19,682 nt of DNA, from contig CAZSBS010000064.1 of assembly GCA_964605095.1 (NCBI GenBank), positions 1-19,682 on the forward strand, written 5' to 3'. Position numbers and translations under genes: made by a program. How positions within the stretch are numbered: position 1 is the stretch's first letter; each line of letters starts with the position of its first letter. This document shows, one piece after another, positions 13,327-19,682 of the stretch. The DNA comes from JAUWQU01 sp964605095 (GTDB lineage Bacteria > Planctomycetota > Phycisphaerae > SM23-33). Below the pieces are notes generated by a model, which saw only the letters and a program-made list of their open reading frames with translations, was not told the origin of the DNA and ran no database searches.

Positions 13327-13800
13327 CTAGAACTCTTCGTCGTCGTCCTCGTCTTCCTCGTCTTCTTCTTCGTCGTCGCCGAAGATTGATTCTTCTACCT
13401 CGTCCTCGTCGTCATCCGCGTCGCCGAGGAGGTCGTCGGGGGCAACCTCGCCAAGCCCGAAGTCTTCTTCGTCCTCGTCCTCTTCCACGTCTTCTTCCAC
13501 GCCGTCCCCGAACTTGTGGAAGTCCTCGCGGTCGGCGATGACCTCGCTGGCCTCGTCAAGAAGGCTCTCGGGCACGAGCACCGGCACGCCGTGAGTCATC
13601 CCGAGACGGCTGGCGGCGCGGTGGTCGGGGTCGGCATCGGCGAGCAGTTCCTCGTCCAGGCCCGCGCGGGCCGGAATCTCGTGGTCGCCGAGAAGGTCGC
13701 AGTACTCCTCGGCCTCCGCGATGTTCCTGGCAAAAAACGCCGGCAAGTAATCGTCCTTGTCGAAGGACTCGATGTCAAACGGTTCTTCTTCCGTGGGCAT
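13327..13800 (-). CDS. DUF2007-like protein with long acidic C-terminal tail
   Basis: ATG at 13800 with GAGG six bases upstream; an in-frame TTG two codons earlier is less likely. Residues about 20-95 resemble the DUF2007/putative signal-transducing domain: ARNIAEAEEYCDLLGDHEIPARAG, then GVPVLVPESLLDEASEVI, the pattern of one beta-alpha-beta unit and a final helix. Residues from about 99 to 157 are nearly all Asp and Glu, with a few Gly, Val and Phe (for example DDEEEDEEDEDDDEEF), encoded by runs of GAA/GAC-type triplets that could change length. Function of the domain is not established. The tail is probably disordered and suited to basic partners or metal ions. A promoter-like extended -10 lies just upstream. 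Confidence 0.75.
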   Translation of the reverse strand: MPTEEEPFDIESFDKDDYLPAFFARNIAEAEEYCDLLGDHEIPARAGLDEELLADADPDHRAASRLGMTHGVPVLVPESLLDEASEVIADREDFHKFGDGVEEDVEEDEDEEDFGLGEVAPDDLLGDADDDEDEVEESIFGDDEEEDEEDEDDDEEF

Positions 13801-13844
13801 GGGCAACCTCGCGCATCGACACGACGGCCAAACACCACCTTCCT

Positions 13845-13853
13845 AGTATAGCA
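13845..13853 (-). promoter_or_regulatory. Extended -10 element upstream of the acidic-tail gene
   Basis: On the minus strand TGC followed by TATACT gives a TGnTATACT extended -10, with no good -35. Start near 13838 would leave a leader of about 38 bases before the ATG at 13800. Confidence 0.5.
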
Positions 13854-14001
13854 CCATAATCTTCGGCAACGTACCTTGCAGATATCAACAAAAAACGCGC
13901 CTGGGGACACCCCGAGGCCCAGACCTTCGAAAACTCCGGGCCTGATTCCGCAAAGGGGCGTTTCTTCCGGGGCGGCGGGGTTCTAAAATGGTCACACGAG
14001 C

Positions 14002-17000
14002 ATGTTCGACAAGATTCTGGAAAGTCGGAAGCTGAGGGCGGTGGCGGAAAAACTCTCGCCGGGGACCACTCTGCGCCTTTGCGGCGTATGGGGCTCTGCC
14101 GGCCCGGCCATTGCCGCGGCCCTTGCCAGGCTCACCGGCAGGACGTTGCTTCTGCTGGCGGGGCACATCGACGCCGCCGACGACGCCGCCGACGACATCG
14201 AGGTTTTCACCGGGCGGGGAGTGCAGCTTTTCCCGGCGTGGGAAGTGGACGTCGGCAGCGACCACCTCAACGAGGAGGTTACCGGCGAGCGGCTGCGGGT
14301 GTGCAACCTGCTGGCCGAGCCGCCGGATGAGCGCAGCGAGCCGGCCGACGTAATCGTCGCGCCTGTCATGGCCCTGCTCCAACCCGTGCCCGCGCCGTCG
14401 GCCCTGGAGGCCGGGCGGCTCGAACTGGCGGGCGGGGATGAGCGCGACATCGAGTCGCTCCAGGCATGGCTCGTCGACGCCGGTTTCGAGCGGGTCGAGC
14501 AGGTGGACCAGGGCGGGCAGTTCGCCCGCCGCGGCGGGATCGTGGACATATTCCCGCTTGGCACGACCCAGCCGGTGCGGATCGAGTTCTTCGGCGACGT
14601 TATCGAGTCCATCCGCCGCTTCGACCTGGACAGCCAGCGATCGACCGACCAACTCGGGCGGTTCATCGTCAGCGGCGTCTCGTCCGGACTGGACGACGGC
14701 CCCGCCGGCGGCGCCGCGGGCGCCACCAGCCTGCTGAGCTATCTTCCCCGCGACGCCATCATCTGCATGACCGAGCCGGCAGAGACTATCGAACTGGCCC
14801 GGCAGCTCTGGCAGCGAAGCCGCGGAATCGCCGGACGAGTGGCAAAGGCAATGCTCGAACCCGACGACGTGCTGACACAACTGGCGCCATTCGCGCTGGC
14901 GGAACTGTCCGCCTTCGGCGGACCGCCCGAGGTCCAGGGCGACGGCCAGGCCCAGCGGGACGCTGTGGCGCTGGGCATCCGCTCGCTGGAGAGGCTTGTC
15001 ATCGGCACGCACGAGGCCCTGACGGAGCTTACCGAGCTCAGCGCCACGTCCGAGGTGTGGGTTTACTGCGAGAACCCGGCCGAACAGGAGCGATTCCGCG
15101 ACCTGCTTGCCGAGAAACATCCCGCGCTTGCCGAGCGAGTGAAGCTGGGGCTTGGGCACGTGGCGGGCGGGTTTTCCTGGCCCCAGCGGAAGCTGGTCGT
15201 CGTCGGGCATCACGAGCTGTTCGGACGGTACGCCAAGCACCGGCGCATCGGCCACATCCGTGCCGGCAGGCCCATCGAGAGCCTGCTGGACCTCCAGCAG
15301 GGCGAGTACGTGGTCCACGTGGCGCACGGCATCGCGAAGTTCAACGGCCTGAAGCTCATGGATCGCGACGGGCGGTCCGAGGAGTACCTGGCCCTGAAGT
15401 TTGCCGGCGGGACCATCCTGCACGTGCCAGCCAGCAGGATCGACCTCGTCCAGCGGTACATCGGCTCGCGGAAGTTCCGCCCGAGCCTCAGCAAGCTTGG
15501 CGGCGCCACGTGGGGCAGGCAGAAGCAGCGAGTCAGCGAGGCCGTAAAGGACCTCGCCGCCGAGATGATCCGCGTTCAGGCAATGCGAAAATACCAGCCG
15601 GGCTTCAGCTACCCGCGGGTTACTCCGTGGCAGCGGCAGTTCTCCGACGAGTTCATCTACACCGAGACCCAGGACCAGGCCTCGACGATGCGCCAACTCG
15701 ACGAGGACCTTGTCGCGGCGTCGCCGATGGACCGCCTTCTGTGTGGCGACGTCGGCTACGGCAAGACGGAGCTTGCGATGCGGGCTGCCTTCAAGGTTGT
15801 CGAGGCGGGGCGGCAGGTGGCGGTGCTGGTGCCGACGACCGTCCTGGCCGGGCAGCACCTGCGGACGTTCCGCGAGCGGATGGCGGATTACCCGTTCGAG
15901 ATCGACGTCATCAGCCGGTTCCGCACCACAAGCGAGCAGGCGAAGATTGTCGCCCGCCTGGCGCGCGGCGAGATCGACATCATCATCGGCACGCACCGCC
16001 TGCTGAGCAAGGACATCCGGTTCGCCGACCTCGGGCTGGTGGTCATCGACGAGGAGCAGCGTTTCGGCGTCGAGCACAAGGAGCACCTCAAGGGCCTGCG
16101 GGCGTCGGTGGACGTGCTGACGATGACAGCCACGCCTATCCCGCGGACGCTTCACATGGCCCTGCTGGGCCTGCGGGACATAAGCTCGCTGACGACCCCG
16201 CCGATGGACCGGCGAGCCATTCACACCGAGGTGGTCCACTACGACGAGAGGCTCATCCGCGAGGCCATCGGGCGGGAACTCAACCGCCAGGGCCAGGTCT
16301 TCTTCGTCCACAACCGCGTGCATAACATCCAGGCGATTGCAGCCCGCATCGGCGACCTGGTGCCCGAGGCCCGCGTCGAGGTCGGCCACGGGCGGATGAA
16401 GGAGCACCAGCTCGAGAAGGTCATGCTCCGGTTCGTGCGGCAGGAGATCGACGTGCTGGTTTGCACGACGATCATCGAGTCCGGCCTGGACATCCCCACC
16501 GCCAATACCATCATCATTCACGAAGCGGACCGTTTCGGCCTGTCGGCGCTGCACCAGTTGCGCGGGCGAGTCGGGCGGTACAAGCACCGCGCGTTCTGCT
16601 ACCTGCTGCTGCCACAGCGCCGGAGCGTGTCGGCCCTGGCGGGCAAGCGCCTCAAGGCCGTCGAGGAGTTCAGCGACCTCGGGGCCGGGTTCCAGATCTC
16701 CATGAGGGATCTGGAGATTCGCGGCGCGGGCAACATCCTCGGGCGCGAGCAGTCCGGGCACATAGCCGCGGTAGGCTACGAGCTGTACTGCCAGTTGCTG
16801 GACACGGCCGTACGGCAGCTTCGCGGCGAGAAGGTCCGGCAGACGCCAGCGGTGCATGTCGAACTCGGCATAGATGCGTACATCCCAAGATCGTACATCA
16901 CCTCCGAGCGCCAGCGGATGGAGATCTACCGCCGCATGGCCGCCTGCCAGTGCCCGGAGGACCTCGTCCGCCTCCGCGGCGACCTGGCCGACGCGTGCGG

Positions 17001-17292
17001 GCCTGTGCCCGGCGAGGTCGAAACCATGCTGGACCTGGCCGAGGCACGAGTCCTGGCTGGACAACTGGGAATCGAGAGCATAATCCTCATCGAGCCGGAC
17101 CTCGTCTTCGCCGTGCGGGACTTCCGCGCCGCCAAAGCCGTCTTTGAAGGAGCGGCCGGGACGGTCAGGCTGCCCGACGACCACACCGCCCACTGGCGGC
17201 TTCCACCAGCCTGGCGAGAAATGCCCACCATGCTGCGGATTCTCCTAAAGCGGTTGAGAGAAGCGCGGAAAACGGGTGCATCGCGAGTGTGA
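14002..17292 (+). CDS. mfd: Transcription-repair coupling factor Mfd
   Basis: A DNA translocase that removes RNA polymerase stalled at lesions and recruits UvrA to start excision repair. The 1096 residues are slightly short of E. coli (1148). The UvrB-like N-terminal region is seen in FARRGGIVDIFP (from F174) and VRIEFFGDVIESIRRFD. The CarD-like RNA polymerase-interacting domain follows around 430-520 (QQGEYVVHVAHGIAKFNG). The helicase core has Walker A GDVGYGKT at 582-589, DEEQ at 683-686, TATPIPRTL and the second RecA domain with GRVGRYKH. The C-terminal TRCF regulatory domain (ELGIDAYIPRSYI) is present. The ATG at 14002 gives a normal N-terminus; its ribosome site is weak, and a TAAAAT 12 bases upstream hints at a short leader. 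It is followed by a palindrome-rich gap and a parvulin gene. Confidence 0.98.
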   Translation: MFDKILESRKLRAVAEKLSPGTTLRLCGVWGSAGPAIAAALARLTGRTLLLLAGHIDAADDAADDIEVFTGRGVQLFPAWEVDVGSDHLNEEVTGERLRVCNLLAEPPDERSEPADVIVAPVMALLQPVPAPSALEAGRLELAGGDERDIESLQAWLVDAGFERVEQVDQGGQFARRGGIVDIFPLGTTQPVRIEFFGDVIESIRRFDLDSQRSTDQLGRFIVSGVSSGLDDGPAGGAAGATSLLSYLPRDAIICMTEPAETIELARQLWQRSRGIAGRVAKAMLEPDDVLTQLAPFALAELSAFGGPPEVQGDGQAQRDAVALGIRSLERLVIGTHEALTELTELSATSEVWVYCENPAEQERFRDLLAEKHPALAERVKLGLGHVAGGFSWPQRKLVVVGHHELFGRYAKHRRIGHIRAGRPIESLLDLQQGEYVVHVAHGIAKFNGLKLMDRDGRSEEYLALKFAGGTILHVPASRIDLVQRYIGSRKFRPSLSKLGGATWGRQKQRVSEAVKDLAAEMIRVQAMRKYQPGFSYPRVTPWQRQFSDEFIYTETQDQASTMRQLDEDLVAASPMDRLLCGDVGYGKTELAMRAAFKVVEAGRQVAVLVPTTVLAGQHLRTFRERMADYPFEIDVISRFRTTSEQAKIVARLARGEIDIIIGTHRLLSKDIRFADLGLVVIDEEQRFGVEHKEHLKGLRASVDVLTMTATPIPRTLHMALLGLRDISSLTTPPMDRRAIHTEVVHYDERLIREAIGRELNRQGQVFFVHNRVHNIQAIAARIGDLVPEARVEVGHGRMKEHQLEKVMLRFVRQEIDVLVCTTIIESGLDIPTANTIIIHEADRFGLSALHQLRGRVGRYKHRAFCYLLLPQRRSVSALAGKRLKAVEEFSDLGAGFQISMRDLEIRGAGNILGREQSGHIAAVGYELYCQLLDTAVRQLRGEKVRQTPAVHVELGIDAYIPRSYITSERQRMEIYRRMAACQCPEDLVRLRGDLADACGPVPGEVETMLDLAEARVLAGQLGIESIILIEPDLVFAVRDFRAAKAVFEGAAGTVRLPDDHTAHWRLPPAWREMPTMLRILLKRLREARKTGASRV

Positions 17293-17300
17293 TTTGTGGC

Positions 17301-17481
17301 GCCATGCTTCCCCTCGGGGGCCCAAGGTCCGCCTTTCGGGGTGCCATGCTTCCGCGGCTGTTTGCGGAACCATGTTCCAACAAGTCTGGCTGGAGGCCTG
17401 ACCTCCTGCCACCAACCGCGCACAGGGAACATGCTTCCGCGAAAAGCGCGCGGACCTTGGGCCCCCGAGGGGAAGCATGGC
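17301..17481. repeat. 181-base nested palindrome directly after mfd
   Basis: Three concentric inverted repeats. The outer 32-base arms (17301-17332 and 17450-17481) are perfect reverse complements. The middle 15-base arms (17364-17378 and 17426-17440) have one mismatch. The inner 10-base arms TGGCTGGAGG and CCTCCTGCCA (17387-17396, 17402-17411) have one mismatch around a 5-base loop. The motif CCATGCTTCC recurs several times. The whole could fold into one long hairpin or cruciform. It begins eight bases past the mfd stop. Short open frames across it are symmetric artefacts. Confidence 0.85.
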
Positions 17482-17497
17482 ACACAGCGACGTTATT

Positions 17498-17774
17498 TTC
17501 AGCCCCGTTCACGGGGCTTCGACCCCGCGACAGCGGGGGTTTAGACCAGGCCTTTTAGGCCTGGGTGGCAACAGCTTACCATTCCCTCTTCTTGTTTCTT
17601 CTTCCTAGCCCGCTTCAGCGGGCTTGCCCGTTATTCGGAGCCTTTAGGCTAAAGCCCCCGCAAGCGCGCCGAGGCGTGCTGAAAGAAACAATAGGAACAC
17701 CCAGATTGCCCCAGGCCTGAAAGGCCTGGTCTATACCCGCCTTCGGCGGGCAAAGCCCCGTGAACGGGGCTGAA
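17498..17774. repeat. Composite inverted array of small hairpins (REPIN-like)
   Basis: Left arm 17498-17565 and right arm 17710-17774 are inverted copies. They share a 22-base outer block (cores CAGCCCCG and CGGGGCT) and a roughly 24-base inner block (TAGACCAGGCCTTT and AGGCCTGGG), while the middle differs. Each arm holds hairpins AGCCCCG-TTCA-CGGGGCT, a CCCGC-type stem, and CCAGGCCT-TTT-AGGCCTGG. The 144-base centre has more of the same style: AGCCCGC-TTCA-GCGGGCT (17607-17624) and AGCC-TTTA-GGCT (17639-17650). This repeated stem with a conserved tetraloop, in opposite orientations, is the design of REP/REPIN elements moved by Y1-type transposases. No such enzyme is in the window. With the preceding palindrome it fills most of the 625-base gap 17293-17917. 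Confidence 0.8.
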
Positions 17775-17844
17775 GATCAGTCGTTACAGGCTTCACCCGT
17801 GTTGGCCAGGCATGAAAACTACTCGCACGCGGAGCGGAGTAAAG

Positions 17845-17850
17845 TATAAT
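17845..17850 (+). promoter_or_regulatory. -10 element for the parvulin lipoprotein gene
   Basis: A perfect TATAAT lies 67 bases before the ATG at 17918. The -35 region (CTCGCA at 17-base spacing) is weak, so an activator may be needed or the match may be fortuitous. Confidence 0.45.
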
Positions 17851-17917
17851 GCCTGCTGCGCGCTCCGAGCCGGGTCTGCTGTTTGCCTGGGTGTGCGCCA
17901 TTACTGGATAAACCATT

Positions 17918-19489
17918 ATGAAATACGCCATTGCCCTCGTCTTGCTGGCCCTTGAGCTGGCGGGCTGTTCCGGCCGACAGTCAGCCTGGCCCTGGAACAA
18001 GCCCCAAGGCGTGCCCCTGACCAAACCGACGTCGCAGGACGCCAACGTCGTTTTCGCCGAGGCGCCGGCCGCCCCTGCGCCGGCCCCGGCGCCTGCGGCG
18101 CCCCCCGCCGCGCCGACACCCCCCGCGCCCGCGGCTGCGCCGGCCCAGAGCCTCGAAAAGCCCACGGACCTGAACGAGCTGCTCAACGCACCAAAGGCCG
18201 AGCCCAAGCTCGTCGAGGTCCCGTCGATCATGGCGCCCAGCCCGGTAGGCAGGCCCGCCAAGCCCGCACGGCCCGCCACTCCGCCGCCCGCGGTTGCCGC
18301 CGCCGCTCCCGCCGCTCCCGCAAAAAGCCCGCTGATAAGCCCCGGCGCCGGGCCGGACGAATCGGCCGGCAAACACCAGACGTCCCCGGCCGCCCAGGCT
18401 ATTATCGCCTCGGCAAAGAACCCGCTGGCGACCCCCGATGCCAGTGGCGCCGCGTCGCCCGCCCGGCCCGCCAAAGTCCTTGGGCCAGATGAAGTGGTCG
18501 CCGCCAGCGTCGTGCAGGTCAACCGACGGTTCATAAGCATCGACGACATACTCCGACCGCTGGGAGCCAAGCTGTCCAAGCTGCCCAAGGGAATCGGCGA
18601 CCCGACGTTCCGCGACCAAGCCGCCAGGCTCATCACCCAGGAAATAACCAGGCAGATCACCCGACTGCTCGTCGTCGAGGAGGCCGAGAAAAGGCTCGTC
18701 GACGACCAGAAGAAGGCCATCGACCAGGAGGTAAAGCAGGCACAGTCCGACATGCTCGCCGCCGCCGGCGGAAGCGTCACCAAGCTCCGCCAGCAGCTCC
18801 AGCGAGAGGGCCTTACCCTCGAAGAGGCCGTGGAAGACTACCGCCGCAACACCACCTTTAAGCTCTACCTACGCCACCGCTTCATGCCCGCCATACCCGT
18901 GACGCGAAAGATGCTCTGGGACTACTACTGCCAGAACAGCCAGCAGTTCGCCACCGGGCATAAGGTGCAGATGCAGATCATCGCCGAGCCGTTCGGCGAC
19001 TTCCTGGCCGACCTGGCCGGCCAGCCCTCAGCCACTGAACTCGCCGCCGCTAAAACCCAGGCCCGCCAGGCCATCGAGGCCGCGAAGGCCCGCATCGACG
19101 CCGGCGACGACTTCGCCGAAGTGGCCAGGAAGCACTCACGCGGCGTCAAGGCGCAGGCCGGCGGACTCTGGCCAATGATGCAGGCCGGGTCGTTCAAGGA
19201 AACAGAGGTCGAAAAAGCCGCCTTCCAACTCACCGCCGGCGGCGTGTCCGCACCGGTCGAATCCCCTCACGGCTGGTACATTGTCAAGGCCGTCCAGGTG
19301 ATCCCAGGCCGGGTCGTGCCCTTCGAGGAAGCACAGGACCAGATCGCCGAAATCCTCCGCACCCGCATGTACAACGACCTGACGGACAAGTACTTCCAGG
19401 AACTCATGGCAAAGTCTCACATCGTCCGCTCGCCGCAGTTCAGCGAACTCGCCCTGGACAGGGCGGTGGATAGGTTCTGGAACAAATAG
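17918..19489 (+). CDS. Parvulin-type (PpiC/SurA-like) peptidyl-prolyl isomerase lipoprotein
   Basis: A 523-residue exported folding factor. The N-terminus MKYAIALVLLALELAGC is a lipoprotein signal with lipobox LAGC, lipidation at Cys17, so it should be membrane-anchored facing the periplasm. Residues about 45-165 are Ala/Pro-rich and probably a flexible tether. From about 197 to 345 comes a SurA-N-like helical chaperone region (VNRRFISIDDIL, then LLVVEEAEKRLV). A rotamase domain follows from about 348 to 460: DAGDDFAEVARKHSRG, AQAGGLWPMMQAG, ESPHGWYIVKAVQ. The strand usually reading HILV is QMQII here, so catalytic strength is uncertain. A final helix follows. It lies downstream of mfd, an order I recall from other phyla, but a 625-base repeat gap and a -10 element suggest separate transcription. 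Confidence 0.93.
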   Translation: MKYAIALVLLALELAGCSGRQSAWPWNKPQGVPLTKPTSQDANVVFAEAPAAPAPAPAPAAPPAAPTPPAPAAAPAQSLEKPTDLNELLNAPKAEPKLVEVPSIMAPSPVGRPAKPARPATPPPAVAAAAPAAPAKSPLISPGAGPDESAGKHQTSPAAQAIIASAKNPLATPDASGAASPARPAKVLGPDEVVAASVVQVNRRFISIDDILRPLGAKLSKLPKGIGDPTFRDQAARLITQEITRQITRLLVVEEAEKRLVDDQKKAIDQEVKQAQSDMLAAAGGSVTKLRQQLQREGLTLEEAVEDYRRNTTFKLYLRHRFMPAIPVTRKMLWDYYCQNSQQFATGHKVQMQIIAEPFGDFLADLAGQPSATELAAAKTQARQAIEAAKARIDAGDDFAEVARKHSRGVKAQAGGLWPMMQAGSFKETEVEKAAFQLTAGGVSAPVESPHGWYIVKAVQVIPGRVVPFEEAQDQIAEILRTRMYNDLTDKYFQELMAKSHIVRSPQFSELALDRAVDRFWNK

Positions 19490-19492
19490 GGG

Positions 19493-19509
19493 CGCGGGCT
19501 TCGCCCGCG
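19493..19509 (+). repeat. Hairpin after the parvulin gene
   Basis: CGCGGGC-TTC-GCCCGCG, a perfect 7-bp stem starting three bases after the stop codon. No T-run follows. Its TTC loop resembles the hairpins of the array at 17498-17774, so it may be another REP-like unit or act at the 3' end. It is followed by low-complexity GAACGAAGAA/AATGATGAAT-type sequence to about 19560. Confidence 0.5.
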
Positions 19510-19566
19510 AATGATGAACGAAGAACGAAGAATGATGAATGCCAGAAATGCCACGAATGCCAACGC

Positions 19567-19637
19567 GGAGGCAAACCGTTCGTAGTGTGCCCGTAAGGGC
19601 ATATCTTTGTTCGTAATGTGCCCGTAAGGACGCCTCC
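19567..19637. repeat. Direct repeat pair inside short inverted ends
   Basis: Two 22-base copies built on TTCGTA(G/A)TGTGCCCGTAAGG (19579-19600 and 19610-19631) differ at two positions and are 31 bases apart. They are bracketed by GGAGGC (19567-19572) and GCCTCC (19632-19637). Probably a small non-coding repeat element. Confidence 0.55.
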
Positions 19638-19638
19638 C

Positions 19639-19682
19639 TCAGAAGCTGAGTTTCACGCGGCGGCGAGAGCTGGCGCGCGGGC
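19639..19682 (-). CDS. Possible 3' end of a minus-strand gene (very short, uncertain)
   Basis: On the minus strand a frame enters from the right edge and ends at TGA (19641-19639) after 14 codons, giving a C-terminus ...RRRVKLSF. A final Phe with alternating hydrophobic residues is what outer-membrane beta-barrels end with, but so few codons cannot prove a gene. The sequence beyond the window would decide. Confidence 0.2.
   Translation of the reverse strand, partial: PRASSRRRVKLSF

Noticed and set aside
13333..13520. Trinucleotide-repeat tract resembling a microsatellite
   Set aside because: It is explained by the Asp/Glu codons of the acidic tail, although slippage there is possible.
13885..17193. 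A minus-strand open frame of about 1100 codons antisense to mfd
   Set aside because: High GC and codon bias leave the antisense of real genes open. The plus strand encodes a complete Mfd with all motifs, while the antisense product is low-complexity and resembles nothing.
17289..17558. Short frames across the palindrome after mfd
   Set aside because: They appear on both strands as mirror images of the inverted repeats and have no ribosome site or family resemblance.
17731..18783. A minus-strand frame of 350 codons over the parvulin gene
   Set aside because: Its Gly/Ala/Ser-rich product mirrors the Ala/Pro-rich tether of the plus-strand lipoprotein, which has a lipobox and rotamase domain.

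Overview
The window looks like a piece of a high-GC planctomycete chromosome, most likely class Phycisphaerae or a close relative. This rests on the combination of an H-X9-DG-type prepilin family, HEAT-repeat membrane proteins, a PEP-CTERM protein, a zinc-type ribosomal protein L31 and a small protein with an acidic tail, within otherwise ordinary bacterial housekeeping genes. There is no transposase, CRISPR array or rRNA. The assignment is made from recognised families and not from a database search.

Layout. (1) 1-4036, minus strand: a compact four-gene unit, transcribed from a strong sigma70-like promoter at 4109-4137: prepilin, HEAT-repeat membrane protein, a kinase-fold protein with a damaged catalytic loop, and a FAD oxidoreductase that runs off the left edge. 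(2) 4242-7025, plus strand: alanine racemase, an imperfect inverted-repeat element, tRNA-Leu(GAG) with its own promoter, and a Gfo/Idh/MocA oxidoreductase with a lysine/alanine-rich basic tail. (3) 7195-7710, plus strand: two small overlapping genes for helical proteins resembling half-ferritins. (4) 7761-9300, minus strand: rpmE and prfA. (5) 9451-13800, minus strand: a PEP-CTERM protein, a second prepilin/HEAT pair, a four-helix membrane protein, and two small charged proteins. (6) 14002-19489, plus strand: mfd and a parvulin-type lipoprotein, separated by 625 bases made almost entirely of nested palindromes. (7) 19490-19682: short repeats.

Two threads stand out. First, the gene pair prepilin + HEAT-repeat membrane protein occurs twice (2297-4036 and 10195-11928). 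The order and orientation are the same, both prepilins carry H-X9-GG in place of the usual H-X9-DG, the HEAT proteins are both 221 residues by the chosen starts, and each HEAT gene has a GC hairpin just upstream. This suggests a duplicated functional module, one copy of which is joined to a pseudokinase-like protein and a flavoprotein. Second, the intergenic spaces are unusually rich in palindromic elements of several designs, including a 181-base nested palindrome and a 277-base inverted array of TTCA-loop hairpins between mfd and the parvulin gene. They resemble REP/REPIN-type elements. No mobilising enzyme is visible here.

The remaining genes are conventional: cell-wall precursor synthesis (alr), translation (tRNA-Leu, prfA, rpmE), transcription-coupled repair (mfd) and envelope protein folding (parvulin).
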